64,000 nucleotides of DNA from Chitinophaga sp. (GTDB lineage Bacteria > Bacteroidota > Bacteroidia > Chitinophagales > Chitinophagaceae): contig NZ_JAFAIX010000012.1 in the NCBI RefSeq assembly GCF_019236475.1, positions 682,001-746,000 of the forward strand, in the 5' to 3' direction. The number at the start of each line of letters is the position of its first letter. The first letter of the stretch is position 1. Under the pieces are notes generated by a model. That model was not told the DNA's origin, did not search any database, and saw only the letters and a list, made by a program, of their open reading frames with translations. Shown one piece after another: positions 8,386 through 17,261 of this stretch. A program made the translations under genes and the position numbers.

Positions 8386-8928
8386 ATGATAGAGATTCCA
8401 GTTAGTGATAAATTAATTCTCAAACAACTGCAACCAGCAGATGCACCGCATGTATACCAGCAACTGGATATCTCCCGCAAGCAATTGCGCCGGTTTCTTC
8501 CTTGGGTGGATTACAATACAAATGAAGAACATAGTCTCCGCTTCATAGAAATGATGATGCGTAAAACAGAAGAGCAAGAAGCCCTTGCATTAGGCATCTG
8601 GTATGAAAACAAATTCTGCGGGGTGATAGACTTACATAATTGGGATCACCTGGTACAGAAAGCAGAGATTGGCTATTGGGTTGGTGCAGCATTCCAAGGC
8701 AAAGGCATCGCAACCGCTGCTTCGAAAGCATTGATCAGTTATGCGTTCCAGCGTCTCCATATACATAAAATTGAAATACGCTTCGTTCTTCAAAATGAAC
8801 AGAGTGGGCGTATTCCCATTAAATTAGGCTTCTGTAGAGAAGGCGTTTTGCGCGACAGCGCCAAACTACATGGCCAGTTTGTGGACATGGTAGTGATGGG
8901 CATACTGAAAGAAGATTGGCACTTCTAG
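8386..8928 (+). CDS. GNAT N-acetyltransferase, RimJ/RimL-like
   Basis: 180 residues covering one GNAT domain. The acetyl-CoA-binding motif is GYWVGAAFQGKGIATAASKALISYAF at about residues 98-123 (Q/R-x-x-G-x-G/A type: QGKGIA), followed by HKIEIRFVLQNEQSGRIPIKLGF and the final VDMVVMGILKEDW strand. This is the pattern of ribosomal-protein serine/alanine acetyltransferases such as RimL and YdaF. The substrate cannot be read from sequence. The stop codon overlaps the stop of the convergent permease gene by a few bases. Confidence 0.85.
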   Translation: MIEIPVSDKLILKQLQPADAPHVYQQLDISRKQLRRFLPWVDYNTNEEHSLRFIEMMMRKTEEQEALALGIWYENKFCGVIDLHNWDHLVQKAEIGYWVGAAFQGKGIATAASKALISYAFQRLHIHKIEIRFVLQNEQSGRIPIKLGFCREGVLRDSAKLHGQFVDMVVMGILKEDWHF

Positions 8929-10379
8929 CCTTTTTCCGCTGCTCTCACTCTGCTGTTTTTCTTGCCATAACTATAGTAGATCACCATTCCTATAGCCATC
9001 CAGATGATTAAACGCAGCCAGGTGTCTAATGGCAACGACACCATCATGGCCATGCAGGAAATAATACCCAGAATAGGCACTAATGGCACTAGTGGCGTGC
9101 GGAAAGCACGAGGCGCATCCGGCATGGTATAACGCATGATCCATACGCCTGCGCATACCATCACAAACGCCAATAAGGTTCCAATACTGGTCATCTCTCC
9201 TACTACCTTTAATGGCACAAAGGCTGCAAAGACGCTTATGAAGATGCAAAACAGGATATTGGACTTCCAAGGTGTACGAAAACGTGGATGTATTTCAGAG
9301 AAAATCTTTGGTAGCAAGCCATCTTTCGACATGGCATAAAAGACGCGACTTTGTCCCAGTAAATCCACCAGGATAACGGAAGTATAACCTACTATAATTG
9401 CAAGCAGAATAGCCTGTCCTAGCCAGGTATAAGGCGTATGTGCAATAGCAATAGCCACTGGTGCGCCACTGTCTTTAAACTCTTTATATGGGGCCAGTCC
9501 AGTCATCACATGCGCAAACAGGATAAACAGCACTGTACAAATAGCCAGCGATCCCAAGATGCCAATGGGCATATTTCTGCGCGGATTTTTAGTTTCTTGG
9601 GCGGCTGTGCTGATAATATCAAATCCAAGGAATACGAAGAATACAATGCCCGCTCCACGGAAGATCCCAGAAACGCCAAAATCACCGAATTTGCCGGTAT
9701 TTGCGGGGATATAAGGCACTAAGTTGGCGGGTTGAATATATTTCCAGCCCAGCGCAATGAAAACTAATACTACTCCTACTTTAAGCGATACCACAATCGC
9801 ATTCCAGATCGCGGAACCTTTGGTACCACGAATCAAAATCAATGACATCAGCACTACCACCAATGCAGCCGGCAGGTTGAGAATGCCGCTCATAGTTTCG
9901 CCGGTATGAGAGGTGAAAGTCTCAAAAGGAGAATGTAGCCATCGTTCTGGCAGGTAGATATTGTAATTAGAGAGGAATTTCACCAAGTAGTTGGACCAAC
10001 TAATGGAAACAGTGGCAGCACCTACAGAAAATTCCAGCACCAGATCCCACCCTATTATCCAGGCAAACAGTTCGCCCATCGTAGTATAGGCGTAAGTATA
10101 AGCACTACCAGCCACCGGTATCATGGAGGCAAATTCCGCATAACATAGTCCGGCAAATGCACAGCCAATGGCAGCTACTACGAAAGACAGTGTTACCGCC
10201 GGACCGGCATGATTAGCAGAAGCAATCCCTGTCAGCGAGAAAAGACCGGCGCCAATAATAACGCCCAATCCCAGCATGGTCAACTGGAAAGCGTTCAGGG
10301 TACGTTTCAGTGTCCTGGAGCTTTCATCCGCTGATTCCGCGAGTAGCCATGATAATGGTTTCTTGTAGTATTGTTTCAT
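8925..10379 (-). CDS. APC-superfamily amino acid permease (cationic amino acid transporter type)
   Basis: The ATG at 10379 is preferred: the frame can be extended to a TTG at 10436, but that region holds the promoter boxes at 10411-10441. The protein (484 residues) has about 12-14 hydrophobic segments. The first carries the APC motif GLGVIIGAGLFSLTGIASANHAG, and TM3 onward shows CYAEFASMIPVAGSAYTYAY, typical of the YfnA/CAT group of cationic or broad-range amino-acid transporters. The C-terminus is KKNSRVRAAEKG, in the cytoplasm. It is expressed alone from a well-formed promoter. Substrate range cannot be assigned. Confidence 0.88.
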   Translation of the reverse strand: MKQYYKKPLSWLLAESADESSRTLKRTLNAFQLTMLGLGVIIGAGLFSLTGIASANHAGPAVTLSFVVAAIGCAFAGLCYAEFASMIPVAGSAYTYAYTTMGELFAWIIGWDLVLEFSVGAATVSISWSNYLVKFLSNYNIYLPERWLHSPFETFTSHTGETMSGILNLPAALVVVLMSLILIRGTKGSAIWNAIVVSLKVGVVLVFIALGWKYIQPANLVPYIPANTGKFGDFGVSGIFRGAGIVFFVFLGFDIISTAAQETKNPRRNMPIGILGSLAICTVLFILFAHVMTGLAPYKEFKDSGAPVAIAIAHTPYTWLGQAILLAIIVGYTSVILVDLLGQSRVFYAMSKDGLLPKIFSEIHPRFRTPWKSNILFCIFISVFAAFVPLKVVGEMTSIGTLLAFVMVCAGVWIMRYTMPDAPRAFRTPLVPLVPILGIISCMAMMVSLPLDTWLRLIIWMAIGMVIYYSYGKKNSRVRAAEKG

Positions 10380-10410
10380 TACTCTACTATTTTTGTGGAC
10401 TAAATGCCGG

Positions 10411-10441
10411 CAAAGGTAAGCGGGGGAAGATAACAATCAAA
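10411..10441 (-). promoter_or_regulatory. Bacteroidota-type promoter for the amino acid permease
   Basis: On the minus strand TTTG (10441-10438), 19 bases, then TACCTTTG (10418-10411), an exact match to the TTTG-N19-TAnnTTTG pattern. The predicted start of transcription near 10405 leaves a leader of about 25 bases before the ATG at 10379. The TTTG box lies inside the T-run of the preceding terminator. Confidence 0.75.
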
Positions 10442-10479
10442 ATAAAACATCCGTTTGAAGGGAAGGTTCAAACGGATGT
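10440..10479 (-). terminator. Intrinsic terminator of the TIM-barrel gene
   Basis: A perfect 13-bp stem (ACATCCGTTTGAA / TTCAAACGGATGT, 10447-10479) with a 7-base loop, followed on the minus strand by TTTATTTT. It lies 36 bases downstream of the stop of the gene ending at 10515. Confidence 0.9.
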
Positions 10480-10514
10480 CATTGATATTTAGCAATATAG
10501 AAGTTGTAGGAAGA

Positions 10515-11405
10515 CTAGATATCGCAGAGATGAACGGCTTTATCCAGGGAGGCTAATTTATCCGGTTGGCTAGGGATAAACTCTTGAGCCACATACCCTT
10601 TGAAGCCAGTATCATAGATAGCGCGCATGATAGCAGGGTAAAAGAGTTCTTGGCTGTCGTCAATTTCATGTCTGCCGGGAACGCCGCCTGTATGATAATG
10701 CGCGATGTACTGGTGGTTATCACGGATGGTACGAATTACATCCCCTTCCATGATCTGCATATGGTAGATATCGTAGAGTAGTTTGAAGTTTTCTGAGCCC
10801 AGTGTTTTGCAGAGTTCCACGCCCCATGTGGTGTGATCGCATTGGTAATCGTGGTGGTCTACTTTACTGTTCAGCAGCTCCATCACGAGGGTTACTTTTT
10901 TCTTTTCTGCATATCCAAGGAGGCGACGCAAGCCTTTGGCGCAGTTTTCAATACCTTGTTGCGCATCCAGGCCGTTGCGGTTACCAGAGAAGCAGATGAG
11001 GTTTTTGAAGCCTGCTTTGGCAGTGGCGTCTATATAGTCTTTGAAGTAGGCTTCCAGTTTATCGTGGTAATCCGGGTTGTTGAAACCACGGGTGATACCC
11101 CACTCCTTCCCATTACTGGCCACCATGGCGCAAGTAAGGTCATTCTTCTTCAGGATGTCAAAGTCTTGTGGATTCACCAAGTCAATGGAGGTGATACCGA
11201 TTTTCTTTGCGGCTTTGCAGAGATCATCCAGTGGGATGGGATAGCACCAGGCGCAAACGGAGTGGTTGATTTTTCCTTTCAGTTTGTCTTCCATAACGTT
11301 TTCGTGTGCCGATACTCTGTTTGCCAATCCTGATAAAGCAGTAGAGGCTACCGCCATGGTAGCGACTTTCTTTATCATATCGCGGCGTGAGTTTTTCTGA
11401 GGCAT
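10515..11405 (-). CDS. Exported TIM-barrel protein, hydroxypyruvate isomerase-like
   Basis: 296 residues. The N-terminus has a twin-arginine-type export signal (NSRRDMIKKVATMAVAST), then an AP-endonuclease-2/xylose-isomerase-like TIM barrel. Recognisable pieces are HSVCAWCYPIPLDDLCKAAKKIG, the Glu in VTLVMELLN and the closing AQEFIP strand, the two glutamates expected to bind metal and catalyse isomerisation. GVPGRHEIDDSQELFYPAIM matches hydroxypyruvate isomerase (Hyi). In Bacteroidota such Tat-exported members are common, and most act on unknown sugar substrates in the periplasm. Single-gene unit with its own terminator. Confidence 0.82.
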   Translation of the reverse strand: MPQKNSRRDMIKKVATMAVASTALSGLANRVSAHENVMEDKLKGKINHSVCAWCYPIPLDDLCKAAKKIGITSIDLVNPQDFDILKKNDLTCAMVASNGKEWGITRGFNNPDYHDKLEAYFKDYIDATAKAGFKNLICFSGNRNGLDAQQGIENCAKGLRRLLGYAEKKKVTLVMELLNSKVDHHDYQCDHTTWGVELCKTLGSENFKLLYDIYHMQIMEGDVIRTIRDNHQYIAHYHTGGVPGRHEIDDSQELFYPAIMRAIYDTGFKGYVAQEFIPSQPDKLASLDKAVHLCDI

Positions 11406-11565
11406 ATTAAGTGTTTATAATACCATTAAATGTAGGGCAAATAAATTGTAATTGCAAACCAGTAGGGACCTGTGGTAATGGAACAATACTTATTCTTAAC
11501 TTTGTTGTAACAATTGCCTGATTTGGTAAGTTATTTGTTTAAGTAAAGAAAAGCGGAGGTGGAAT

Positions 11566-11853
11566 ATGGATAAAAGATATACTCCCAATTTGTGGCTCTG
11601 TGTATTTCTGGATCTGGTGGGATGCGCCAGTTATGCCATCCCTGTATTAGGCGAAGTAAGTGACGTTGTTTGGGCCCCTATCGCAGCATTTATTTTCTAT
11701 CGAATGTTTGGTGGTACTTTAGGCTCCTTCGGTAGCGTATTTACTTTTATAGAAGAGTTGTTCCCCGGAACAGATATTATACCCTCGTTTACATTAGCGT
11801 GGGTAATTAGGCGGGTATTTGCCCCCCAGCCAAAAGGCGCCGTTTCCAGGTAA
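11566..11853 (+). CDS. Small integral membrane protein of unknown function
   Basis: 95 residues, with a hydrophobic region from about residue 9 to 52 (LWLCVFLDLVGCASYAIPVLGE, then VVWAPIAAFIFYRMF) and a third weaker segment near FGSVFTFIEELFPG. Good evidence that it is real: GGAGGT sits 5 bases before the ATG and a strong terminator follows the stop. A TAACTTTG -7-like box lies near 11498-11505, without a clear upstream element. I do not recognise a named family. Confidence 0.7.
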   Translation: MDKRYTPNLWLCVFLDLVGCASYAIPVLGEVSDVVWAPIAAFIFYRMFGGTLGSFGSVFTFIEELFPGTDIIPSFTLAWVIRRVFAPQPKGAVSR

Positions 11854-11873
11854 TCACATCCTCATTGAAACAT

Positions 11874-11907
11874 AAAGGCAGCAAGGATTTTGTCCTTGCT
11901 GCCTTTA
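11874..11907. terminator. Bidirectional terminator between convergent genes
   Basis: AAAGGCAGCAAGGA pairs perfectly with TCCTTGCTGCCTTT around a TTTTG loop; A-runs and T-runs flank both sides. It can serve both the small membrane protein gene (+) and the outer-membrane barrel gene (-). Confidence 0.88.
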
Positions 11908-11931
11908 TTATTGTAGCAATAATGAAGTCTA

Positions 11932-14775
11932 TTAGAATCCACCTGGCCTGAACCCGCCACCACCACCGCCGCCTCTGTACATGCGCATGCCGCGATCCAT
12001 TCCTTGTCTGTCGCCGCGATTATTGGAGCTAGGGAAGCGGTTCAAGAAATAAGTAAAGCTGACCATGAAGTATTGTTGCAGTACATTGGACCTCGTGTCT
12101 TTGATATAGTTATCAGTAACGGTTCTGGCAACGGAAGCGTATTGTCTTAACAGATCAAAGCCATACAATTTAATCAGTCCTTGTTTCTTGGGGAATACGT
12201 ATTTAGCGATGTTGGCATTCCACAAGGTGGAAGCGATATTATTACCCGCAGAGAGCCCACTGCTGGCGATGTAATTCACGTCTGACCCAATCATAAATCC
12301 TTTAGGCAGCGTTACATTGACATCTGCATTCAAGGAGTAATTTAAATAATTGGCATTGGAAGATGTAGTCAGTGTATAACGGACAATGTTATACGAAATA
12401 CTTCCGCCTGCAGAGAGATCCAGCCAATCCTTCAACATATAGTTTAGATTGGCATTTTCTGCCAGATTAATTGTATTGCTGAAGTTTTTCTGCATATTAT
12501 TCAGCGAGACATCCCGGTTATATGCAATGCTGGTTCCAAAATTCATGTTCTGGCCTGGCGTTTTGGATAATGGAATGGAATTGTGCATCATACCACTGAT
12601 GCTGTAATATCCATTCACGTTTACTGGCATACTAATCGTTTTACCGGTAGTGGAATCATAGATGTTTGCATTGATAATTTTATTGCTACCGAAGTTGGAA
12701 TTCAACATCAGGAACATACTACGGAAAGTCTGGTAGTTAGAGGTGTTATAGCGTACATTGATGCTATTGTTATAGGACGGCTTCAGGTTGGGATTACCCA
12801 GTTGTACGAACAATGCATTGCTGTTGTCCGGAACTGGTTGCAATTGTTGTACCGTAGGCTGTGTGGTCATACCGGTATAACTAAATTTCAACCTTCTGGT
12901 TTTAGAAAACATATAGTTGAAAGTCGCATTAGGCGCGAAGTTCATGGTATGTTGTGTAATGGTGCTGTCTTTTCCTGTTCTGAAAGAATAAATATTATTA
13001 TCCAGGTTATTGAACATGAAATTGACCCCTACAGCATAATCGTACTTCAGTTTCACCGTACGAATAGCGAGTCCTGTTTGCTGATTGATTGTGTGGTTAT
13101 CAAAAATATTACTCAATGAATCGTTCCGGTGATTATATTCCGACTTGGCCGGATCGAAGTCATATGTAAAGCGTTTTGCATTGCTGGTAAACTTTGTAAA
13201 ACCATAATTAAACACTAGGTACCTGTCTTTGAAAATAGGTTCTGTATAGGTAAGCGCAGCGCCGAAGTTTCGGCTGTCGCTATTGTTTGTATTCATCTGG
13301 TTATAGGATGAATCCTTCCTGATAGCATTATTAAAGAAGGTGGTGGTAGAAATGACGGTACCGGTCTGATTAGAGGTGTTATCGTTATAAGTCAGGTTCA
13401 GACTGATGGTACGACCTTTCTTTTTGAAGCGCCTATTGTACAACAGGCCTCCGCCGAAAGAAGAAGTATTGCCTTGCCCGTCGTTGTAGGTAGCACCTTT
13501 GTTGATGGTATCCTTGTTGTTGCTGCCAAGCGTGGAATAAATATTGTAAGAATTCGTGTTGGCATTGGTGACGGACAAAGAAGGCGTGAAAGTAATAGCA
13601 TTGAAAGAGTCTATAGTATATTCCATGCGCACATTGAACCGGTTATTAGCATTTTCAGTGTTCGATGCTGCATTGGTATATTGGAAGTTAGAGTAGTTTG
13701 GTTGAATGTTTTGTTGAGTTGTATTCTGTAATACACTGACAGTGTTGTCATTAAAGAAGTAACTGCCATTCAACATCAGTTTACTCGAATAATTTTGACT
13801 GAAGTTGGCTCCTGCGTTCCAGCTTTTGGTAATACCTGGAGCAACAGAGGTACTGGCGCCGCTACCCATCCGCATTATACTTGGTCCTCCTCCACGACTG
13901 AAGCTCATTTGGTTTTGCGCCGTAAATCCGAGGTTATTCACATTATTACCACCGCCGATAATAGACATTTGTTGATTATCACGGAAGCGGTTGATATTAA
14001 AGTTCACGCCGTAACGATCGTCTGTTCCATAGCCCGCCATAGCGCGGCCAAACACGCCTTTCTTTTTATCTTTTTTGATAACGATGTTGATGGCTTTCTC
14101 TGTTTGTCCGTCGTCGATTTGAGTAAATTCAGCCTGATCGGATTTCTTATCGATCACCTGAACTTTGTCGATGATAGCAGATGGAAGGTTTTTGGTAGCC
14201 AGTTTAGGGTCAGTGCCGAAGAATGGTTTACCATCTACCAATACTTTGGTAACGGTTTGGCCTTGTGCAGTGATGCCGCCATCTTTGTCGACCACTACGC
14301 CAGGTAATTTTTTCAGGAGGTCTTCAACAACGGAATTAGGTCTTGTTTTAAAGGCGTCGGCATTGAATTCCAGGGTGTCTTTTTTCACCACCACAGGTGG
14401 TTTTTCTTCGAGGATTTCTACGCCTTTGAGATCCACTCCTTTGTGTTCCATGGCGAGATTGCCGAGGCTGATCTGCTTATTTTCTGCAGATATCGTAATT
14501 GGTTTATAGACCGATTTATACCCCATAAAGCTGAGGAATAATCGGTAGGAACCATCTGCGATACCGTTGATTTCGAAGTTTCCTTTATTATCAGAAACAG
14601 CGGTACTGGCTACAGAAGAATCTCTTGCGTGTAGTAATACAACAGTTGCAGCGGGTAATGCTTCTTTGGTTGTATGGTCGGTTAGTTGGCCTTTGATCTT
14701 TCCTAGTGACGACTGAGCCTGGGCGTTAACAACGCCCAAACCCAGTGTCAGTAAGATTATTAGAATTCTCTTCAT
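11932..14775 (-). CDS. Outer-membrane beta-barrel protein with carboxypeptidase-regulatory-like N-terminal domain (TonB-receptor-like)
   Basis: 947 residues. Signal peptide MKRILIILLTLGLGVVNAQA, then a CarboxypepD_reg-like domain (about 25-110: GKIKGQLTDHTTKEALPAATVVL ... FEINGIADGSYRLFLSFMGY). A plug-like region follows (DTLEFNADAFKTRPN, VEDLLKKLPGVVVDKDGGIT, VLVDGKPFFGTDP), then a barrel built of Asn/Thr/Tyr-rich strands. This is the outer-membrane beta-barrel family related to TonB-dependent receptors; no TonB box is evident. The C-terminus is a run of Gly with Arg (RGGGGGGGFRPGGF), and another Gly/Arg/Met-rich stretch lies near residues 284-300. It lies 38 bp downstream of a GLPGLI gene, its usual partner. 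The ligand is unknown. Confidence 0.86.
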   Translation of the reverse strand: MKRILIILLTLGLGVVNAQAQSSLGKIKGQLTDHTTKEALPAATVVLLHARDSSVASTAVSDNKGNFEINGIADGSYRLFLSFMGYKSVYKPITISAENKQISLGNLAMEHKGVDLKGVEILEEKPPVVVKKDTLEFNADAFKTRPNSVVEDLLKKLPGVVVDKDGGITAQGQTVTKVLVDGKPFFGTDPKLATKNLPSAIIDKVQVIDKKSDQAEFTQIDDGQTEKAINIVIKKDKKKGVFGRAMAGYGTDDRYGVNFNINRFRDNQQMSIIGGGNNVNNLGFTAQNQMSFSRGGGPSIMRMGSGASTSVAPGITKSWNAGANFSQNYSSKLMLNGSYFFNDNTVSVLQNTTQQNIQPNYSNFQYTNAASNTENANNRFNVRMEYTIDSFNAITFTPSLSVTNANTNSYNIYSTLGSNNKDTINKGATYNDGQGNTSSFGGGLLYNRRFKKKGRTISLNLTYNDNTSNQTGTVISTTTFFNNAIRKDSSYNQMNTNNSDSRNFGAALTYTEPIFKDRYLVFNYGFTKFTSNAKRFTYDFDPAKSEYNHRNDSLSNIFDNHTINQQTGLAIRTVKLKYDYAVGVNFMFNNLDNNIYSFRTGKDSTITQHTMNFAPNATFNYMFSKTRRLKFSYTGMTTQPTVQQLQPVPDNSNALFVQLGNPNLKPSYNNSINVRYNTSNYQTFRSMFLMLNSNFGSNKIINANIYDSTTGKTISMPVNVNGYYSISGMMHNSIPLSKTPGQNMNFGTSIAYNRDVSLNNMQKNFSNTINLAENANLNYMLKDWLDLSAGGSISYNIVRYTLTTSSNANYLNYSLNADVNVTLPKGFMIGSDVNYIASSGLSAGNNIASTLWNANIAKYVFPKKQGLIKLYGFDLLRQYASVARTVTDNYIKDTRSNVLQQYFMVSFTYFLNRFPSSNNRGDRQGMDRGMRMYRGGGGGGGFRPGGF

Positions 14776-14813
14776 AATAGGAATTAGCGGAAAAATGTAA
14801 GATACTTCTGTTT

Positions 14814-15626
14814 CTAGTTCTGTTGTTGCCGCTTACGTAATTTTTCCATTTCTACTCTTCTCAGGTCCCGGAGTTGCTCCTGTGTTACTTTCTGAGCATC
14901 TGCGGGGAGAGTGAGGTCAGTGTCTGTTACAGGTTTCAGTGTTACTTTTTGTGCCGTAAACGAGCGATTACTGCCTTCTGCAGCGAGGATTACCGCGTTA
15001 CTGTCGGGCAGTAATCCGTTAATAGGTGAATAAGCAAAAGGTAGTTCAGTGGTGTACCAGATGGTGTAAGTATCCTCTTTCAGCTTTACAGTTGCTTTTT
15101 TACAGGTGTATCCTGCAATTTTTTTGGTTTTATCTCCAGTCTGGACGTTGGAGGCGATTATGAAGTCCTCCTCAGTAAAATACGTTTTTCGGTCGTCTCC
15201 GGATGTTGAAAACACATTTTGATATTTCTTATGTTGCAAATCCACCAATTGATTGCCCATCCCGCCTCTGAAACCGCCGCCTTGGCCGGGGCCTCCAGGG
15301 CGTCGTTGGCCGGTGGAGTCGCCGCGTTGGCCATTCCTTCTACCGCCAAAACCGCCCCCGAAGTTGCCGTTTCCGCCAAAATCAGGACGATCTGTAGTCA
15401 ATTTGCCCATGCCATTATTAAAAGTGAAATGTTGCTGTAGGGTAATTACATCTGGAATATCAGCGCTATTGTCATTATTTCCATTGCCGCCTTGGAATCG
15501 GGCCATCCTTTCACGATCAACACGCTGGGTCACCTCATAATCGATTATACCCGATTGCTGCGCAAACAGGGCGGATGAAAATGGCAGGAATGCTGCTGCC
15601 AGTACCAGTCGGGATAGTAGATTCAT
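14814..15626 (-). CDS. GLPGLI family protein
   Basis: 270 residues. Signal peptide MNLLSRLVLAAAFLPFSSALFA. The family signature is clear: KKIAGYTCKKATV, then YTIWYTTELPFAYSPINGLLPD, where the motif that names the family reads INGLLPDS, then an AEG strand. Residues about 80-125 are an insertion rich in Gly, Arg and Gln (GGFGGRRNGQRGDSTGQRR and similar). GLPGLI proteins are secreted, found in Bacteroidota, and usually encoded next to outer-membrane barrels as here; their role is not established. The divergent histidine kinase/regulator genes may control the pair. Confidence 0.85.
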   Translation of the reverse strand: MNLLSRLVLAAAFLPFSSALFAQQSGIIDYEVTQRVDRERMARFQGGNGNNDNSADIPDVITLQQHFTFNNGMGKLTTDRPDFGGNGNFGGGFGGRRNGQRGDSTGQRRPGGPGQGGGFRGGMGNQLVDLQHKKYQNVFSTSGDDRKTYFTEEDFIIASNVQTGDKTKKIAGYTCKKATVKLKEDTYTIWYTTELPFAYSPINGLLPDSNAVILAAEGSNRSFTAQKVTLKPVTDTDLTLPADAQKVTQEQLRDLRRVEMEKLRKRQQQN

Positions 15627-15674
15627 AAATGGTTGTTTTTATATGCAAAAATCTTCATTCGAACCATTATTGAG

Positions 15675-15710
15675 CGTTAAATACCATTATTTACTGTTAA
15701 TTATTGTTAA
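15675..15710 (+). promoter_or_regulatory. Direct repeats of GTTAA upstream of the histidine kinase promoter
   Basis: CGTTAA at 15675-15680, TGTTAA at 15695-15700 and TGTTAA at 15705-15710 lie on the same strand with spacings of 20 and 10 bp, one and two helical turns, directly upstream of the -33 box at 15714. This is the layout expected for an OmpR-type regulator binding head to tail. Binding by the regulator encoded at 17262 is an inference. Confidence 0.45.
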
Positions 15711-15713
15711 GGT

Positions 15714-15747
15714 TTTGGTCGCTTTCCCGGCGGATTGGATAGTTTTG
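15714..15747 (+). promoter_or_regulatory. Bacteroidota-type promoter for the histidine kinase/regulator operon
   Basis: TTTG (15714-15717), 22 bases, TAGTTTTG (15740-15747). The predicted transcript start near 15753 is before the ATG at 15768 but after the alternative TTG at 15735, which decides the start of the kinase gene. Confidence 0.7.
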
Positions 15748-15767
15748 TCAAAGTTCAAAATCTACTC

Positions 15768-17231
15768 ATGCGTCAGCGTATTAGAATTACTCTTACCCTC
15801 ATGATAATTTGTATACTTGGAATTTTTCTATTCCAGGGATACTGGTTATACAATTCCTATCGATTTAACGAAGACCAGTTCAGTCGCGAAATAAGTGATG
15901 CGTTGCGCAGTGCTACATTCTTTCAAAGATATTCAGACGCTCGCCGATACATAAGGTACTATGTAAAGGACCAAGATTCTTTAAAAAAACCTATAAAAGG
16001 TTATGTGATGATGATGGAAGAGCTGGGCACTCCAAAGGATAATCGCCCGCCTGGAGCTCCTCCTGCCCGAATTGTAAAAGTCAAACCGATGGCCAGACAG
16101 GAAGGAGATATCATCTCCTCACCGTCACGCCTAAACGGAGATACCATGGCCCGCCAGATTTCAGAAATCATTATCACCAATCATAACAGAGATAGTGATA
16201 GTGCCGTTCTGGCAAGGGTGGACTCTGCATTTAAATCAGAGCTTAACAGCAGACAGATTACAACTAGGTATAAACTCGATACCTTTCACATGAACTTCAG
16301 CGGTCTTGAAAGAGGGAGTTTCAAAGACAGCATCCGTCGTAGAATGCCTAATAGAACCAGGAAGGTTCCTGTTAAAGAAGGTAGTAACTTGTTTGTGCAA
16401 GCAACTTTTGAATCGCCACTTCAGTTTGTTATCCAGAAGATGCTCTGGACATTGATTGCTTCTTTAGTGCTAATGATACTTACAGTGCTTTCTTTCGTTT
16501 ATATGCTTCGCACAATTTTAAAACAAAAGAGATTATCTGAAGTTAAAAATGACTTCATCAACAACATGACACATGAGCTGAAAACACCTATTGCTACTGT
16601 GTCTGCGGCTGTTGAAGCCTTACAACATTTCAACGCGTTGAACGATCCGGAAAAGACCGCTCGTTATCTCAATACATCAAAACAAGAACTGCAACGATTA
16701 TCTGATCTCGTGGAAAAAGTATTGCACATCGCTACGGAAGAAAAAGAAGAGATCGAATTATTTCGAGAAGAAACCGATCTAAATGAAATTATAGATAACA
16801 TATTATCCAATCATCAGCTTAAATCCAATTCGTTACAGTTACGATATGACAACAATCTAAAAAGGGAAACTGTTTACTTGGATAAAACACATATTGCAAA
16901 TGCCATCAACAACCTAGTGGATAATGCCATTAAATATTCCGGAGAAAAGCCTTATGTTCATATCCAGGTATGGGAAGAAAAAGGGATGTTGAAGATTCGC
17001 GTGAAAGACAATGGAATCGGCATTCCCCGCTCTTATCAAGAAAGTATTTTCGACAAATTTTTTAGGGTGCCAACAGGAAATTTACACAAAGTAAAAGGCT
17101 TTGGTCTTGGCCTTAGTTATGTCCGAAAAATTGTGGAGTTACATGGTGGCACAATTGCTGTACATAGCGAACCCGACAAAGGCAGTGAGTTTGTGATTAC
17201 CATTCCGGCAACTAAATCTGCAATAAAATAA
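15768..17231 (+). CDS. Membrane-bound sensor histidine kinase
   Basis: I use the ATG at 15768 because the promoter -7 box overlaps the alternative TTG start at 15735. The protein (487 residues) has a transmembrane helix at about 7-27 (TLTLMIICILGIFLFQGYW), a periplasmic sensor region of about 200 residues without a recognisable domain, a second helix near 223-245, then the kinase core. The phospho-acceptor His269 is in MTHELKTPIATV, the N-box is NAINNLVDNAIKYSG, and the G-boxes are DNGIGIP and GFGLGLSYV. All catalytic motifs look intact. The cognate response regulator gene follows after 30 bp. The pair is divergent from the GLPGLI/barrel genes, so an envelope signal is plausible. Confidence 0.9.
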   Translation: MRQRIRITLTLMIICILGIFLFQGYWLYNSYRFNEDQFSREISDALRSATFFQRYSDARRYIRYYVKDQDSLKKPIKGYVMMMEELGTPKDNRPPGAPPARIVKVKPMARQEGDIISSPSRLNGDTMARQISEIIITNHNRDSDSAVLARVDSAFKSELNSRQITTRYKLDTFHMNFSGLERGSFKDSIRRRMPNRTRKVPVKEGSNLFVQATFESPLQFVIQKMLWTLIASLVLMILTVLSFVYMLRTILKQKRLSEVKNDFINNMTHELKTPIATVSAAVEALQHFNALNDPEKTARYLNTSKQELQRLSDLVEKVLHIATEEKEEIELFREETDLNEIIDNILSNHQLKSNSLQLRYDNNLKRETVYLDKTHIANAINNLVDNAIKYSGEKPYVHIQVWEEKGMLKIRVKDNGIGIPRSYQESIFDKFFRVPTGNLHKVKGFGLGLSYVRKIVELHGGTIAVHSEPDKGSEFVITIPATKSAIK

Positions 17232-17261
17232 TTTTAGCGCAATTTTGATTCAACCTAGATT

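Noticed and set aside
15158..15540. Pro/Ala-rich overlapping frames around the GLPGLI gene
   Set aside because: Shadows of the Gly/Arg-rich insertion in the real gene.
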